47,816 bases of DNA, taken from contig NZ_BMYP01000025.1 in NCBI RefSeq assembly GCF_014652335.1, positions 1-47,816 on the forward strand, given 5' to 3'. Positions 17,381 through 25,075 of this stretch are shown here, piece after piece. This DNA comes from Vogesella fluminis (lineage in GTDB: Bacteria; Pseudomonadota; Gammaproteobacteria; Burkholderiales; Chromobacteriaceae). A program made the position numbers and the translations under genes. The notes under the pieces were generated by a model, which did not search any database, was not told the origin of the DNA, and saw only the letters and a list, made by a program, of their open reading frames with translations. Position 1 is the first letter of the stretch. Each line of letters begins with the position of its first letter.

Positions 17381-18175
17381 TTATATTTCATCAAGTATAT
17401 CTCCATACAACCTTCTATATGACAAACATGTTATTAGTAATAATACTATTAAAATAGTTAGTGGATATAACAGTAATGTCAAATCCGGCTTCAGTCCAAG
17501 ATGAATTTGATGACTTAAATCCATTAAATTATATAACGGTACCCATGATATTAGCTCTTTAATATTCTCTGGTAATATACTGGACGGATAAACCACTGGT
17601 GTTGCCCAAAATAAAATCTGTAACAGTAATGGTATGATTTGTCCTATATCTCTCAAGAATACATTATAAACTGCCATTAACACACCAAAAGAGAATGCCA
17701 TCAATATCAGTATCACTAATATCATTGGATAAATAATCAATATGTTTATATTCAATATTCCTTGAATAAGCATGAATAGTATAAATATCCCGTATATTAT
17801 ACTGAAATTAATGACACTCCCTGCGGTAGCGATGACCGGCAGCGAAATCACCGGAAAGCTGGCTTTCTTGATCAGGTTGGCATTGTCGACCACAAAGCTC
17901 TGGGTGCGGCCGACGATCTCGGCAAACAGGTTCCATTGCAGCAGGCCGGCACACAGGTACACGCTATAGGCATACGCCATGTCCATGCCGGGCAGGCGCG
18001 AATGCATGATCCTGGAAAACACCAGCGTGTAGATCAGGATCATCACCAGTGGCGAGCCGATCAGCCACCACAGGCCCAGCACCGAATCCTTGTACTTGAG
18101 CTGTACTTCGCGCTGCACGCTGGCGCGGATGAAGCCGCGATAACGCCACAGCTCGCGCAGGCTACTGACGACCAT
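17381..18175 (-). CDS. wzm: Polysaccharide ABC exporter permease (Wzm)
   Basis: 264 residues; ABC-2 type membrane protein that forms the export channel with Wzt. Six hydrophobic segments; the N-terminal amphipathic region YKDSVLGLWWLIGSPL is typical of Wzm/KpsM proteins. Its start overlaps the end of manC by 14 bp on the same strand. Composition breaks sharply inside the gene: bases 17821-17880 are 57% GC and 17761-17820 are 28%, near codon 118 (after PVIATAG). The first 118 codons look like the host chromosome and the rest like the AT-rich island, so the gene is probably a recombinant chimera that remains intact. It converges with the Crp-like gene. Confidence 0.9.
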   Translation of the reverse strand: MVVSSLRELWRYRGFIRASVQREVQLKYKDSVLGLWWLIGSPLVMILIYTLVFSRIMHSRLPGMDMAYAYSVYLCAGLLQWNLFAEIVGRTQSFVVDNANLIKKASFPVISLPVIATAGSVINFSIIYGIFILFMLIQGILNINILIIYPMILVILILMAFSFGVLMAVYNVFLRDIGQIIPLLLQILFWATPVVYPSSILPENIKELISWVPLYNLMDLSHQIHLGLKPDLTLLLYPLTILIVLLLITCLSYRRLYGDILDEI

Positions 18176-19571
18176 AATGATCCTCGAAACGGACGATATC
18201 GTCTTCTTCCAGGTACTGGCCGCTTTGCACTTCGATAATGGCCAGGTCGATCACGCCGGGGTTGGACAGGCGATGGACATGACCGGCCGGAATATAGGTG
18301 GACTCGTTCGGGCCGAGCAGGAACTCCTTGTCGCCGTTGACTACCCTGGCCATGCCGGATACCACGATCCAGTGTTCGCTGCGGTGGTGATGCATCTGCA
18401 GCGACAGCGACTGGCCCGGCTTCACCTCGATGCGCTTGATCTTGTAGCCGGCGGCTTCTTCCAGCACGGTGTAGCTGCCCCACGGCCGGTACATGGTGTT
18501 GTGCACTTCGTGCAGCATGCTGCCTTCGGCCTTCAGCCGGTCCACTACCTTTTTCACGTCCTGGGCCCTGTCCTTGCGCGAGATCAGCAGGGCATCGGGG
18601 GTGTCCACCACCACCAGGTTTTCCAGGCCGATGGCCGCCACCACACGCTTGCCGGTCTGGAAGTAGCAATCCTGCGAATCGATATTGATCACGTTTTCCG
18701 GCAAGGCCTGCTCGCCAAGCGCCGCCACCGCGTCCCAGGAGCCGATATCGCTCCAGTCGAAACCGGCGCCGACCATCGCCACGTTGGCGCTTTTCTCGAC
18801 CACGGCGTAATCGACCGAGATGTCCGGGCACTTGCCGAAGCTGTCCTGGTCCAGCGCGAACATGTGCCAGTGCTCGTTGTCGGCACGCGAGACATCCCAG
18901 CACTGCCGTACCGCATCGCTGACATGGGCGGCGTGTTCGGCGAACTCGGCCAGCATCTGGCCGGCCGTGCAGCAGAACATGCCGCTGTTCCAGAAATAGC
19001 CGCCCTCGGCCAGCATGCGCTCGGCCTTGGCAAGGTCGGGTTTTTCATGGAAGGACGTCACCTGGTGACAGCCTTCGCTGCCGGCAATCGCGTCCCCGGC
19101 CTGGATATAGCCGAAGCCGGTGTGGGCAAACTGCGGCTTGATGCCGAAGGTCACCAGCTTGCCCTGTGCGGCCAACCTTGCGGCCGCAGCGGCGGAACGG
19201 GCGAAAGCGGCCTGGTCGTGGATCAGGTGATCCGCCGCCACGAGCAGCATTACCGCCTCGGCCCCGTAACGCTCATTCACATAGTGTGCCGCCGCCAGGA
19301 TGGCCGGTGCCGTATTGCGGCCAACCGGCTCCAGCAGGAAATCGGCCTTGCCACTGACCTGTTTCAGCTGCTCGCGCGACTGGAAGTAGTAATCACGGTT
19401 GGTAATGATCAGCGGCAGCTGGCTGTCGGCCAGTTGCGCCACGCGCTGCCAGGTTTTTTGCAGCAGGCTGCCGCTGCCGTCAAAATCAAGAAACGGTTTC
19501 GGGTAGCCCTTGCGCGATGCTGGCCACAGTCTCGTGCCGGCGCCGCCGGACAGGATGACCGGAATAATCAT
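18162..19571 (-). CDS. manC: Mannose-1-phosphate guanylyltransferase / mannose-6-phosphate isomerase (ManC)
   Basis: 469 residues, the normal length for bifunctional type II enzymes that make GDP-mannose for O-antigen or capsule. The nucleotidyltransferase domain opens with VILSGGAGTRLWPASRKGYPKPFL; the C-terminal cupin isomerase domain has YRPWGSYTVLEEAAGYKIKRI, the metal-binding HHHRSEHWIVVSG segment and NESTYIPAGHVHRLSNPG. The ATG at 19569-19571 sets the family's standard N-terminus. It runs into wzm with a 14-bp overlap, tying GDP-mannose supply to polysaccharide export. One dispersed 13-mer lies in the coding sequence (19167-19179). GC-rich, native composition. Confidence 0.93.
   Translation of the reverse strand: MIIPVILSGGAGTRLWPASRKGYPKPFLDFDGSGSLLQKTWQRVAQLADSQLPLIITNRDYYFQSREQLKQVSGKADFLLEPVGRNTAPAILAAAHYVNERYGAEAVMLLVAADHLIHDQAAFARSAAAAARLAAQGKLVTFGIKPQFAHTGFGYIQAGDAIAGSEGCHQVTSFHEKPDLAKAERMLAEGGYFWNSGMFCCTAGQMLAEFAEHAAHVSDAVRQCWDVSRADNEHWHMFALDQDSFGKCPDISVDYAVVEKSANVAMVGAGFDWSDIGSWDAVAALGEQALPENVINIDSQDCYFQTGKRVVAAIGLENLVVVDTPDALLISRKDRAQDVKKVVDRLKAEGSMLHEVHNTMYRPWGSYTVLEEAAGYKIKRIEVKPGQSLSLQMHHHRSEHWIVVSGMARVVNGDKEFLLGPNESTYIPAGHVHRLSNPGVIDLAIIEVQSGQYLEEDDIVRFEDHYGRQ
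19167..19179 (-). repeat. Dispersed 13-mer in manC
   Basis: Exact reverse-orientation copy (TGCGGCCAACCTT) inside manC. Confidence 0.85.
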
Positions 19572-19593
19572 GTTCGTATCCAGAGTTCGGTTT

Positions 19594-20832
19594 TCAGGAG
19601 AGCAAGGCCAGGCAACGCCGGCTGGCCCCCTGGTGTATTTGGGTAAACCGGCGGGCCGCGACTGCCAGTTGTTCACGCTGCCCGGCATCCGACAGTAATT
19701 GCATGGCTGTCGCCACCAGCTCGTCTGCATTCCGTACCTGCCGCGCCGCTTTGGCGGCCAGGGCCAGTTTTGCCGCTTCGGCAAAGTTGTAGGTCGATGG
19801 CCCCAGTAATACCGGCAGGCCGATGCTGGCCGGCTCGATCAGGTTTTGCGAGCCGAAATCCAGCAAGGAGCCGCCGACAAAGGCGATATCCGCGGCGGCA
19901 TAGTAGGCAAACAATTCGCCCATGCTGTCGCCAATCCAGACTGCGGTTTGCGGCGAAACCGGCAAATTATCACTTCGGCATTGAACGGCAAAGCCGTTTT
20001 CCGCTGCCGACTGTGCGACCGCAACAAAACGCTCCGGGTGGCGCGGCACGATCACCAGCAGGCTGCGGCCAACCTTTGCCTTGCGCCAGGCATCCAGAAT
20101 CAGCGCTTCTTCGCCGTCGCGGGTGCTGGCGCATACCAGTACCGGCCGTTCGCCGATACGCTGGCGGAATTGCCGGCCCAGTTCAAGTTGTGCGGGCGGC
20201 GGGGTGATGTCGTACTTGGTATTGCCGCAGACATGAATATTGCGCGCGCCAAGCCGGGCAAGGCGCCGGGCATCGTCTTCGCTTTGTGCCGCTACCGCTG
20301 TCAGCGCCTGCATGGCCGGGCGTATCAGCGGCAGGATTCGACGATAGCCGCGCAGGGATTTTTCCGACAGGCGGGCATTGCACAGGTACAGGGGCACGCC
20401 CTGCTCGTGGCAGGCGTGCATCAGGTTCGGCCACAGCTCGGTTTCCATCAGGATGCCGAAGCGCGGCCGCAGCGCGGCGACAAAGCGGCGCATCACCCGC
20501 ACGTTGTCGTACGGCAGGTAGCGCACCTCGGCGTCGGGGTACAGCTGCTCGGCGGTGGCGCGCCCGGTCGGCGTCATCTGGGTGATGACGAAGCGTGCCT
20601 GTGGATACTGTTCGCGCAAACGGGCAAGCAGAGGCTGTGCCGCGCGCGTCTCGCCCACCGACACTGCGTGCAGCCAGATCACCTCGCCGCCCGCCTGCGG
20701 CAGCGCGTCGCCGAAGCGCTCGTCCCAGTGTTCGAGATAGGCCGGCGCCTGGCGGGCGCGTTTTCGCAGATAGCGCCGGAGCAGCGGCGTCGCCAGCGGC
20801 CACAGCAGGCTGTACAGCGCGCGCGCGATCAT
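19594..20832 (-). CDS. waaA: 3-deoxy-D-manno-octulosonic acid transferase (WaaA/KdtA)
   Basis: 412 residues; GT30 enzyme that adds Kdo to lipid A at the inner face of the cytoplasmic membrane. An N-terminal membrane-anchoring helix (ALYSLLWPLATPLLRRYL) precedes VIWLHAVSVGETRAA with the catalytic glutamate, then GILMETELWPNLMHAC and the CMP-Kdo-side FVGGSLLDFGSQNLIEPASIGLPVLLG, all family signatures. The ATG at 20830-20832 overlaps the waaC stop by 4 bp (ATGA), giving a waaC-waaA core operon; manC follows 22 bp later. A dispersed 13-mer lies in the coding sequence at 20064-20076. Confidence 0.94.
   Translation of the reverse strand: MIARALYSLLWPLATPLLRRYLRKRARQAPAYLEHWDERFGDALPQAGGEVIWLHAVSVGETRAAQPLLARLREQYPQARFVITQMTPTGRATAEQLYPDAEVRYLPYDNVRVMRRFVAALRPRFGILMETELWPNLMHACHEQGVPLYLCNARLSEKSLRGYRRILPLIRPAMQALTAVAAQSEDDARRLARLGARNIHVCGNTKYDITPPPAQLELGRQFRQRIGERPVLVCASTRDGEEALILDAWRKAKVGRSLLVIVPRHPERFVAVAQSAAENGFAVQCRSDNLPVSPQTAVWIGDSMGELFAYYAAADIAFVGGSLLDFGSQNLIEPASIGLPVLLGPSTYNFAEAAKLALAAKAARQVRNADELVATAMQLLSDAGQREQLAVAARRFTQIHQGASRRCLALLS
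20064..20076 (-). repeat. Dispersed 13-mer in waaA
   Basis: Exact reverse-orientation copy inside waaA. Confidence 0.85.
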
Positions 20833-21782
20833 GCGCCGCGCACCCGCGCCAGCAGCGCCAGCACCGCGTCCACCGCCGGGATCTCGCCGGCACGGCCGAT
20901 GTTGGCCGCACGCGTGCCTACCCCCCCGACCAGCGCCGGGTCGGTGTCGGTGAAGATTGCCACCAGCGGCACATCCAGCGCGTTGGCGAGGTGGGTGAGG
21001 CCGGTATCGACGCCGATCACCGCCGCGGCGTGGCCCAGCAGCGCCGCCGCCTCGCGCAGGGTCATCTTCGGTGCCAGCAGCGCGCCGGGGATGGCTGCGG
21101 CCAACCTTTGCGCACGCTCCCGTTCCGCCGCGCTGCCCCACGGAATGACGATGGCCAGGCCCTGCCGCTGCAGCGCCTGCGCCAGCGCGATCCAGTGCGC
21201 CTCCGGCCACAGCTTGCTATCGCGGCTGGTGGCATGCAGCAGCACCGCGTAGTCGCCGGCCGGCAACCACGCCAGGCGCGCACCGCAGCGAATGCCAAAC
21301 ACCGGCGCACCCTCGGGCCGGTAACCGAAGGCGGCGCCGAACAGCTGGCGGTTGCGCTCGATTGCCGACAGCTGGCGGCTGACCGCGTAGCGGCGGTCGT
21401 AAAAGCGGCTGGCCAGCGGCTCGCGGATGCTGGCGCGGTCGTAGCCGGCCAGCGGGCCGCGGGCCCAGCGTCCGGGAATCGCGCTCTTCAACAGCCCCTG
21501 AGCGTCCAGCACCAGCTCCCAGCGGGTGGCGGCCAGCGTGTGCCGCAACGTGCGGATCTCGCGCCAGGTGGCGGCCTTGAACAAGGCCTTGCGCCAGCGT
21601 CGCCAGGCGATGGGGATGGTGCGGCTCACCAACGGGTGCAGGCCGGGAATGTCGGCAAAGCCTTCTTCCGCCAGCCAGCTCACCGTCACATCCGGGCGGT
21701 GGCGTGCCAGATCGGTCAGTGCCGGCCAGGTGTGGATAAGGTCGCCCATCGACGATGTGCGCAGCAACAGGACGTTTTTCAT
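20829..21782 (-). CDS. waaC: LPS heptosyltransferase I (WaaC)
   Basis: 317 residues; GT9 enzyme adding the first heptose to Kdo2-lipid A. The N-terminus MKNVLLLRTSSMGDLIHTWPALTDL is the heptosyltransferase I signature. The C-terminal half has LHATSRDSKLWPEAHW and GVDTGLTHLANALDVPLVAIF, the ADP-heptose site. The ATG at 21780-21782 is chosen over an upstream in-frame start because the family begins with MK(N/R)VL. It leads the waaC-waaA-manC-wzm gene string. A dispersed 13-mer (21096-21108) and a consensus DnaA box (21731-21739) fall within the coding sequence. Confidence 0.93.
   Translation of the reverse strand: MKNVLLLRTSSMGDLIHTWPALTDLARHRPDVTVSWLAEEGFADIPGLHPLVSRTIPIAWRRWRKALFKAATWREIRTLRHTLAATRWELVLDAQGLLKSAIPGRWARGPLAGYDRASIREPLASRFYDRRYAVSRQLSAIERNRQLFGAAFGYRPEGAPVFGIRCGARLAWLPAGDYAVLLHATSRDSKLWPEAHWIALAQALQRQGLAIVIPWGSAAERERAQRLAAAIPGALLAPKMTLREAAALLGHAAAVIGVDTGLTHLANALDVPLVAIFTDTDPALVGGVGTRAANIGRAGEIPAVDAVLALLARVRGA
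21096..21108 (-). repeat. Dispersed 13-mer in waaC
   Basis: Exact reverse-orientation copy inside waaC. Confidence 0.85.
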
Positions 21783-22276
21783 GCGCCGGATTTTACGGGC
21801 AGCCCTGTGGTTAACCAAGTAAAATCAGGGCGACCGCTTTGTGGATAACTGGCAGTGGATAAATTTCGTCAAAACTATCCACAAGCTGTCCTGCCCCTGG
21901 CAAGCCCTTCAAAGACCCAGCCCCCAACAAGCCAAACTATTGAAAACATTGCTCAATAGCGACTTATCCACAAGGAAGTGTCTACTACATCAGTATCTTC
22001 ATATTTAAAATAGGCAAACAATGAAAAGAGGAGCTGCAGACCAAAACCGTCTGCGGTGCGACTTGCGTCATTGCCGGCAAGAGATTGTGGATAAGCACGA
22101 GGCACGGCAAGATGGCAAAATTGTCCACAACTGATGCACGCCATTCCAGCTGTGGCAACGACAGGCTGCAAGACTGTGCAAGTCATTGAAAAAACTGGTC
22201 TTTAGCGTGTTATCCACAGACCGGCACTGCCTTCTACTATCCTTATCCTTTATATAATCAGAAAGTACTAGAAAGA
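21783..22276. other. DnaA-box-rich intergenic region
   Basis: 494 bp between divergent LPS genes with no gene that I can support. It contains four exact consensus DnaA boxes (TTATCCACA or its complement) at 21840-21848, 21964-21972, 22086-22094 and 22210-22218, plus 8-of-9 matches at 21854-21862, 21875-21883 and 22121-22129. AT-rich patches lie near 21990-2015 of this 22-kb stretch (about 21995-22015) and at 22240-22265. Further exact boxes lie outside at 21731-21739, 23130-23138 and 24011-24019. This could be a replication origin or a DnaA-titrating locus; it also holds the promoters of waaC and the downstream glycosyltransferase. Confidence 0.7.
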
Positions 22277-23038
22277 ATGTCGCGCCAACTTAGCGTGGTT
22301 CTGATCACCAAAAATGCCGAAGCACTGCTGGAAAAATGTCTGCAAAGCTGTGCCTTTGCCGACGAGATCGTGGTGGTGGATTCCGGTAGCAGCGACAGGA
22401 CATTGGCAATAGCCTCTGCCTATAAGGCCAAAGTTATCCACCAAGAGTGGCTGGGATTCGGCCCGCAAAAGCAGTTTGCGGTACAACAGGCCAGCCACGA
22501 CTGGGTGCTGTGCCTGGATGCCGACGAGTGGCTATCTGAAAAATTGCGCAATGAAATCAAGATATTGCTGAACAATCCGGCGCTGGGCGCCTACCGCTTC
22601 GCGCGCAGCAACAAGTTCATGGGGCGCTTTCTGAAATTCGGCGAAGGCTATCCGGACTACAGCCTGCGGCTGTTCGATCGCCGCCAGGCACGCTGGTCCG
22701 ACGACGTGGTGCACGAGTACGTGATCGCCGATGGCGAAGTCGGCACCGTGGCCGGCGACCTGATGCACGAATCCGGCGAAGACATCGCGCTGTACCTCAC
22801 CAAACAGAACCGCTACACCAGCCTGCAGGCAGAAACGCTGTATCAGCGCGGGAAAAAGGCGGGTATTGCCAAGCTGGTGTTGAGTCCGCTGCTGCGCTTC
22901 GTGAAGTTCTATCTGTTGCGGCAGGGGTTTCGCGACGGCCTGCCCGGACTTGTCCACATCAGCATTGGCTGCTTCAACAGTTACATCAAATACGCGAAGC
23001 TGATCGAGCTGCACCGGCTTTGCAAACAGGAAAAATGA
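22277..23038 (+). CDS. WaaE/KdtX-like family 2 glycosyltransferase
   Basis: 253 residues; inverting GT-A glycosyltransferase of LPS inner core, likely adding glucose to heptose I as WaaE or LgtF does. Signatures: SVVLITKNAEALLEKCLQS at the N-terminus, IVVVDSGSSDRTLAIA, the metal-binding LCLDADEWLS (DxD), and the WSDDVVHEYV segment. A hydrophobic-basic C-terminal helix suggests membrane association. It is followed by a UDP-glucuronate epimerase gene at 2-bp spacing from the stop. Donor and acceptor are inferred from family and from the adjacent waaC-waaA operon. Confidence 0.88.
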   Translation: MSRQLSVVLITKNAEALLEKCLQSCAFADEIVVVDSGSSDRTLAIASAYKAKVIHQEWLGFGPQKQFAVQQASHDWVLCLDADEWLSEKLRNEIKILLNNPALGAYRFARSNKFMGRFLKFGEGYPDYSLRLFDRRQARWSDDVVHEYVIADGEVGTVAGDLMHESGEDIALYLTKQNRYTSLQAETLYQRGKKAGIAKLVLSPLLRFVKFYLLRQGFRDGLPGLVHISIGCFNSYIKYAKLIELHRLCKQEK

Positions 23039-23040
23039 CA

Positions 23041-24009
23041 ATGAAAGTACTGGTCACCGGCGCCGCCGGTTTCATTGGCCGCGCGGTATGTGAAAAACTG
23101 CTGGATCGCGGCGATGTGCAAATGATCGCTGTGGATAACCTCAACGACTACTACGCGGTGGCGCTGAAACACGCCCGCCTGGCCACCTTGCAGGGCCGCG
23201 ACGGCTTTCATTTCCACAAGCTGGACATCGCCGACTGGGCTGCGCTGGATGCGCTGTTCGCCGCCGAGCGCCCGGACTACGTGGTCCACCTCGCCGCCCA
23301 GGCCGGCGTGCGCTACAGCATAGCCAACCCGCACGTGTACGCGCAGAGCAACCTGATCGGCCACACCAACATGCTGGAAGCCTGCCGCCGCCACCCGGTG
23401 CAACATCTGGTGTTCGCCAGCTCCAGCAGCGTGTACGGCAAGAACGCCAAGGTGCCGTTCAGCGAGGACGACCGTGTCGACGAGCCGGTCAGCTTCTACG
23501 CCGCCACCAAGAAGGCGAACGAGGTGATGGCGCACAGCTACGCCCACCTGTACCAGCTGCCGGTCACCGGCCTGCGCTTCTTCACCGTGTACGGCCCGTG
23601 GGGCCGTCCGGACATGGCGCCGTGGCTGTTTACCGAGGCCATCCTCAACGGTGAGCCGATCAAGGTGTTCAACCACGGCCAGATGCAGCGCGATTTCACC
23701 TACATCGACGACATCGTCGAGGGCGTGCTGCGGGTGATGGCGCATCCGGCCGGCGGTGACGTGCCGTTCGCGGTGTTCAACATCGGCAACCACAACCCGG
23801 TGCCGCTGATGGACTTCATCGAGGCCACCGAAGCCGCCTGCGGCCGCGAGGCCGTCAAGCAATACCTGCCGATGCAGGACGGCGACGTGCCGGTCACCTA
23901 TGCCGACACCGCCCGGCTGCGCGCCGCGGTCGGCTTCTCGCCGGACACGCCGCTGCGCGACGGCATGCAGGCCTTCGTCGACTGGTATCGCAGCTACCAC
24001 CAGCACTGA
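23041..24009 (+). CDS. UDP-glucuronate 4-epimerase-type NAD-dependent epimerase
   Basis: 322 residues; short-chain dehydrogenase superfamily, interconverting UDP-glucuronate and UDP-galacturonate for surface polysaccharide. The Rossmann motif GAAGFIG is at residues 7-13; the catalytic set is SSSSVYG with the YAATKKANE (YxxxK) motif, followed by TVYGPWGRPDMAPW, typical of this subgroup. Two ATGs are possible (23035 and 23041); the second is chosen because the Rossmann strand MKVLVTG starts there, while the first overlaps the previous stop. It forms an operon with the WaaE-like gene. A DnaA-box match at 23130-23138 lies inside the gene. Confidence 0.9.
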   Translation: MKVLVTGAAGFIGRAVCEKLLDRGDVQMIAVDNLNDYYAVALKHARLATLQGRDGFHFHKLDIADWAALDALFAAERPDYVVHLAAQAGVRYSIANPHVYAQSNLIGHTNMLEACRRHPVQHLVFASSSSVYGKNAKVPFSEDDRVDEPVSFYAATKKANEVMAHSYAHLYQLPVTGLRFFTVYGPWGRPDMAPWLFTEAILNGEPIKVFNHGQMQRDFTYIDDIVEGVLRVMAHPAGGDVPFAVFNIGNHNPVPLMDFIEATEAACGREAVKQYLPMQDGDVPVTYADTARLRAAVGFSPDTPLRDGMQAFVDWYRSYHQH

Positions 24010-24010
24010 C

Positions 24011-24019
24011 TTATCCACA
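24011..24019 (+). other. Consensus DnaA box
   Basis: Exact TTATCCACA immediately after the epimerase stop, part of the same local enrichment as 21731-22218. Confidence 0.6.
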
Positions 24020-24152
24020 AGCGGCGGCGCAGCCAACGTTGCGGCTCGCCGCTGCCGCGCCATAAACAGGCCGCCAGCGCCCGCTGCCGCGCTTACCTCC
24101 CCGTGCCGCTGATCGCACCCGCCGCTCGCGTGGCGGGTTGCTGCTGCGCCAT

Positions 24153-24172
24153 TGCGGCCAACGTTGGCCGCA
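24153..24172. repeat. 20-bp palindrome, copy 1
   Basis: TGCGGCCAACGTTGGCCGCA, a perfect palindrome made of two head-to-head copies of the dispersed motif, each differing from it at one base. Intergenic, upstream of the DUF2789 gene. Confidence 0.8.
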
Positions 24173-24238
24173 TTGCGGCAATTTTCCCGCCACGGTCTAA
24201 GCTGAACACAGGCATTTCCAGCCCGGAAGGCGGCAATC

Positions 24239-24475
24239 ATGGATACCGGACATCACGAACTGGCCGAGCTGTTTGCACAGCTGGGGCTGAACAACAACGC
24301 CAAGGCGATCAAGCAGTTTGTGCAGAGCCACCCGCTGCCCGCCGACATGGTGCTGGCGGAGGCACCATTCTGGAGCGCAAGCCAGGCCGCCTTCCTGCGC
24401 CAGTCGCTGGACTGCGACGCGGAATGGTCGGACGCGGTCGATACCTTGGCGGCGCTGCTGCAGCAACGCGGCTGA
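24239..24475 (+). CDS. DUF2789 family protein
   Basis: 78 residues matching DUF2789: MDTGHHELAELFAQLGLNN at the start, IKQFVQSHPLPADMVLAEAPFWSASQAAFLRQ in the middle, and a DAEWSDAVDTLAALL C-terminal helix. Small helical cytoplasmic protein of unknown function, widespread in beta- and gammaproteobacteria. A GGAAGG ribosome site lies upstream. Apparently transcribed alone, with a 20-bp palindrome upstream. Confidence 0.85.
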   Translation: MDTGHHELAELFAQLGLNNNAKAIKQFVQSHPLPADMVLAEAPFWSASQAAFLRQSLDCDAEWSDAVDTLAALLQQRG

Positions 24476-24620
24476 CGCCGCCGGCCGGCGCTGAGGCTAC
24501 CGGCGCGCGGCGGCGATAAATGACAGCTAGATCAACGGCTTGCCGGTGCCTGCGGCCAACGTTTGGCGTCGCGGCGGCATGGTCTATGCTGGGTTATCAC
24601 CGTTGTTGAGGAGACCCGTC

Positions 24621-24935
24621 ATGATGATCGCCCGCTGGAGTATCGAGGCCAGGTTTGGCCACAAACCGGAAGTCATCGCCGAGATGCAGCGCTGGCTGCG
24701 CGACATCGGCTCGCAGGTCGGCTGGACGCCGCAGCGCGTGCGCCTGCTGACCGGCTCGATCGGCGTCAAGGAATCCACCATCCAGTCCGAGATCGAGATC
24801 GCGGATCTGGCCGAGCTGGACGCCGCCTGGAGCAGGCTGGCCACCCTGCCCGACCACGCGGCGTGGAGCAAGGCGCTGGAGCCGCACGTGGTGTCCGGCA
24901 CCCAGCGCTGGGAAATCCTGCGCATCATCAGCTAG
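24621..24935 (+). CDS. Hypothetical protein
   Basis: 104 residues starting MMIARWSIEARFGHKPEVIAEM. GAGGAG eight bases upstream supports the ATG at 24621. The pattern of strand-helix-strand repeats, with PEVIAEMQRWL and LAELDAAWSRLATLPDHAAW helices, suggests a ferredoxin-like or dimeric alpha-beta-barrel fold. I do not recognise a functional family. It stands alone between two dispersed-motif clusters. Confidence 0.7.
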   Translation: MMIARWSIEARFGHKPEVIAEMQRWLRDIGSQVGWTPQRVRLLTGSIGVKESTIQSEIEIADLAELDAAWSRLATLPDHAAWSKALEPHVVSGTQRWEILRIIS

Positions 24936-24982
24936 CCACCCGCCATGTCCGGGGATGACCGCGCGTCGTCCCCGGCCGGCCT

Positions 24983-25002
24983 TGCGGCCAACGTTGGCCG
25001 CA
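24983..25002. repeat. 20-bp palindrome, copy 2
   Basis: Same 20-bp palindrome as at 24153-24172, extended here to 22 bp of perfect symmetry (24982-25003). It lies between the hypothetical gene and rlhA. Confidence 0.8.
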
Positions 25003-25075
25003 ACATCGACCCCACCCAAGTGCCTGATTCTGCTATCATTCCGCGCCTTGCCCCCACCCACCGCAGGAAGTATTC

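Noticed and set aside
18177-19646. Plus-strand open frame across manC
   Set aside because: High-GC antisense frame; manC domains are unambiguous on the minus strand.
21783-22276. Firm annotation as oriC
   Set aside because: DnaA boxes are clear, but no dnaA/dnaN/rpmH/gidA neighbourhood and no computed skew; left as a candidate.
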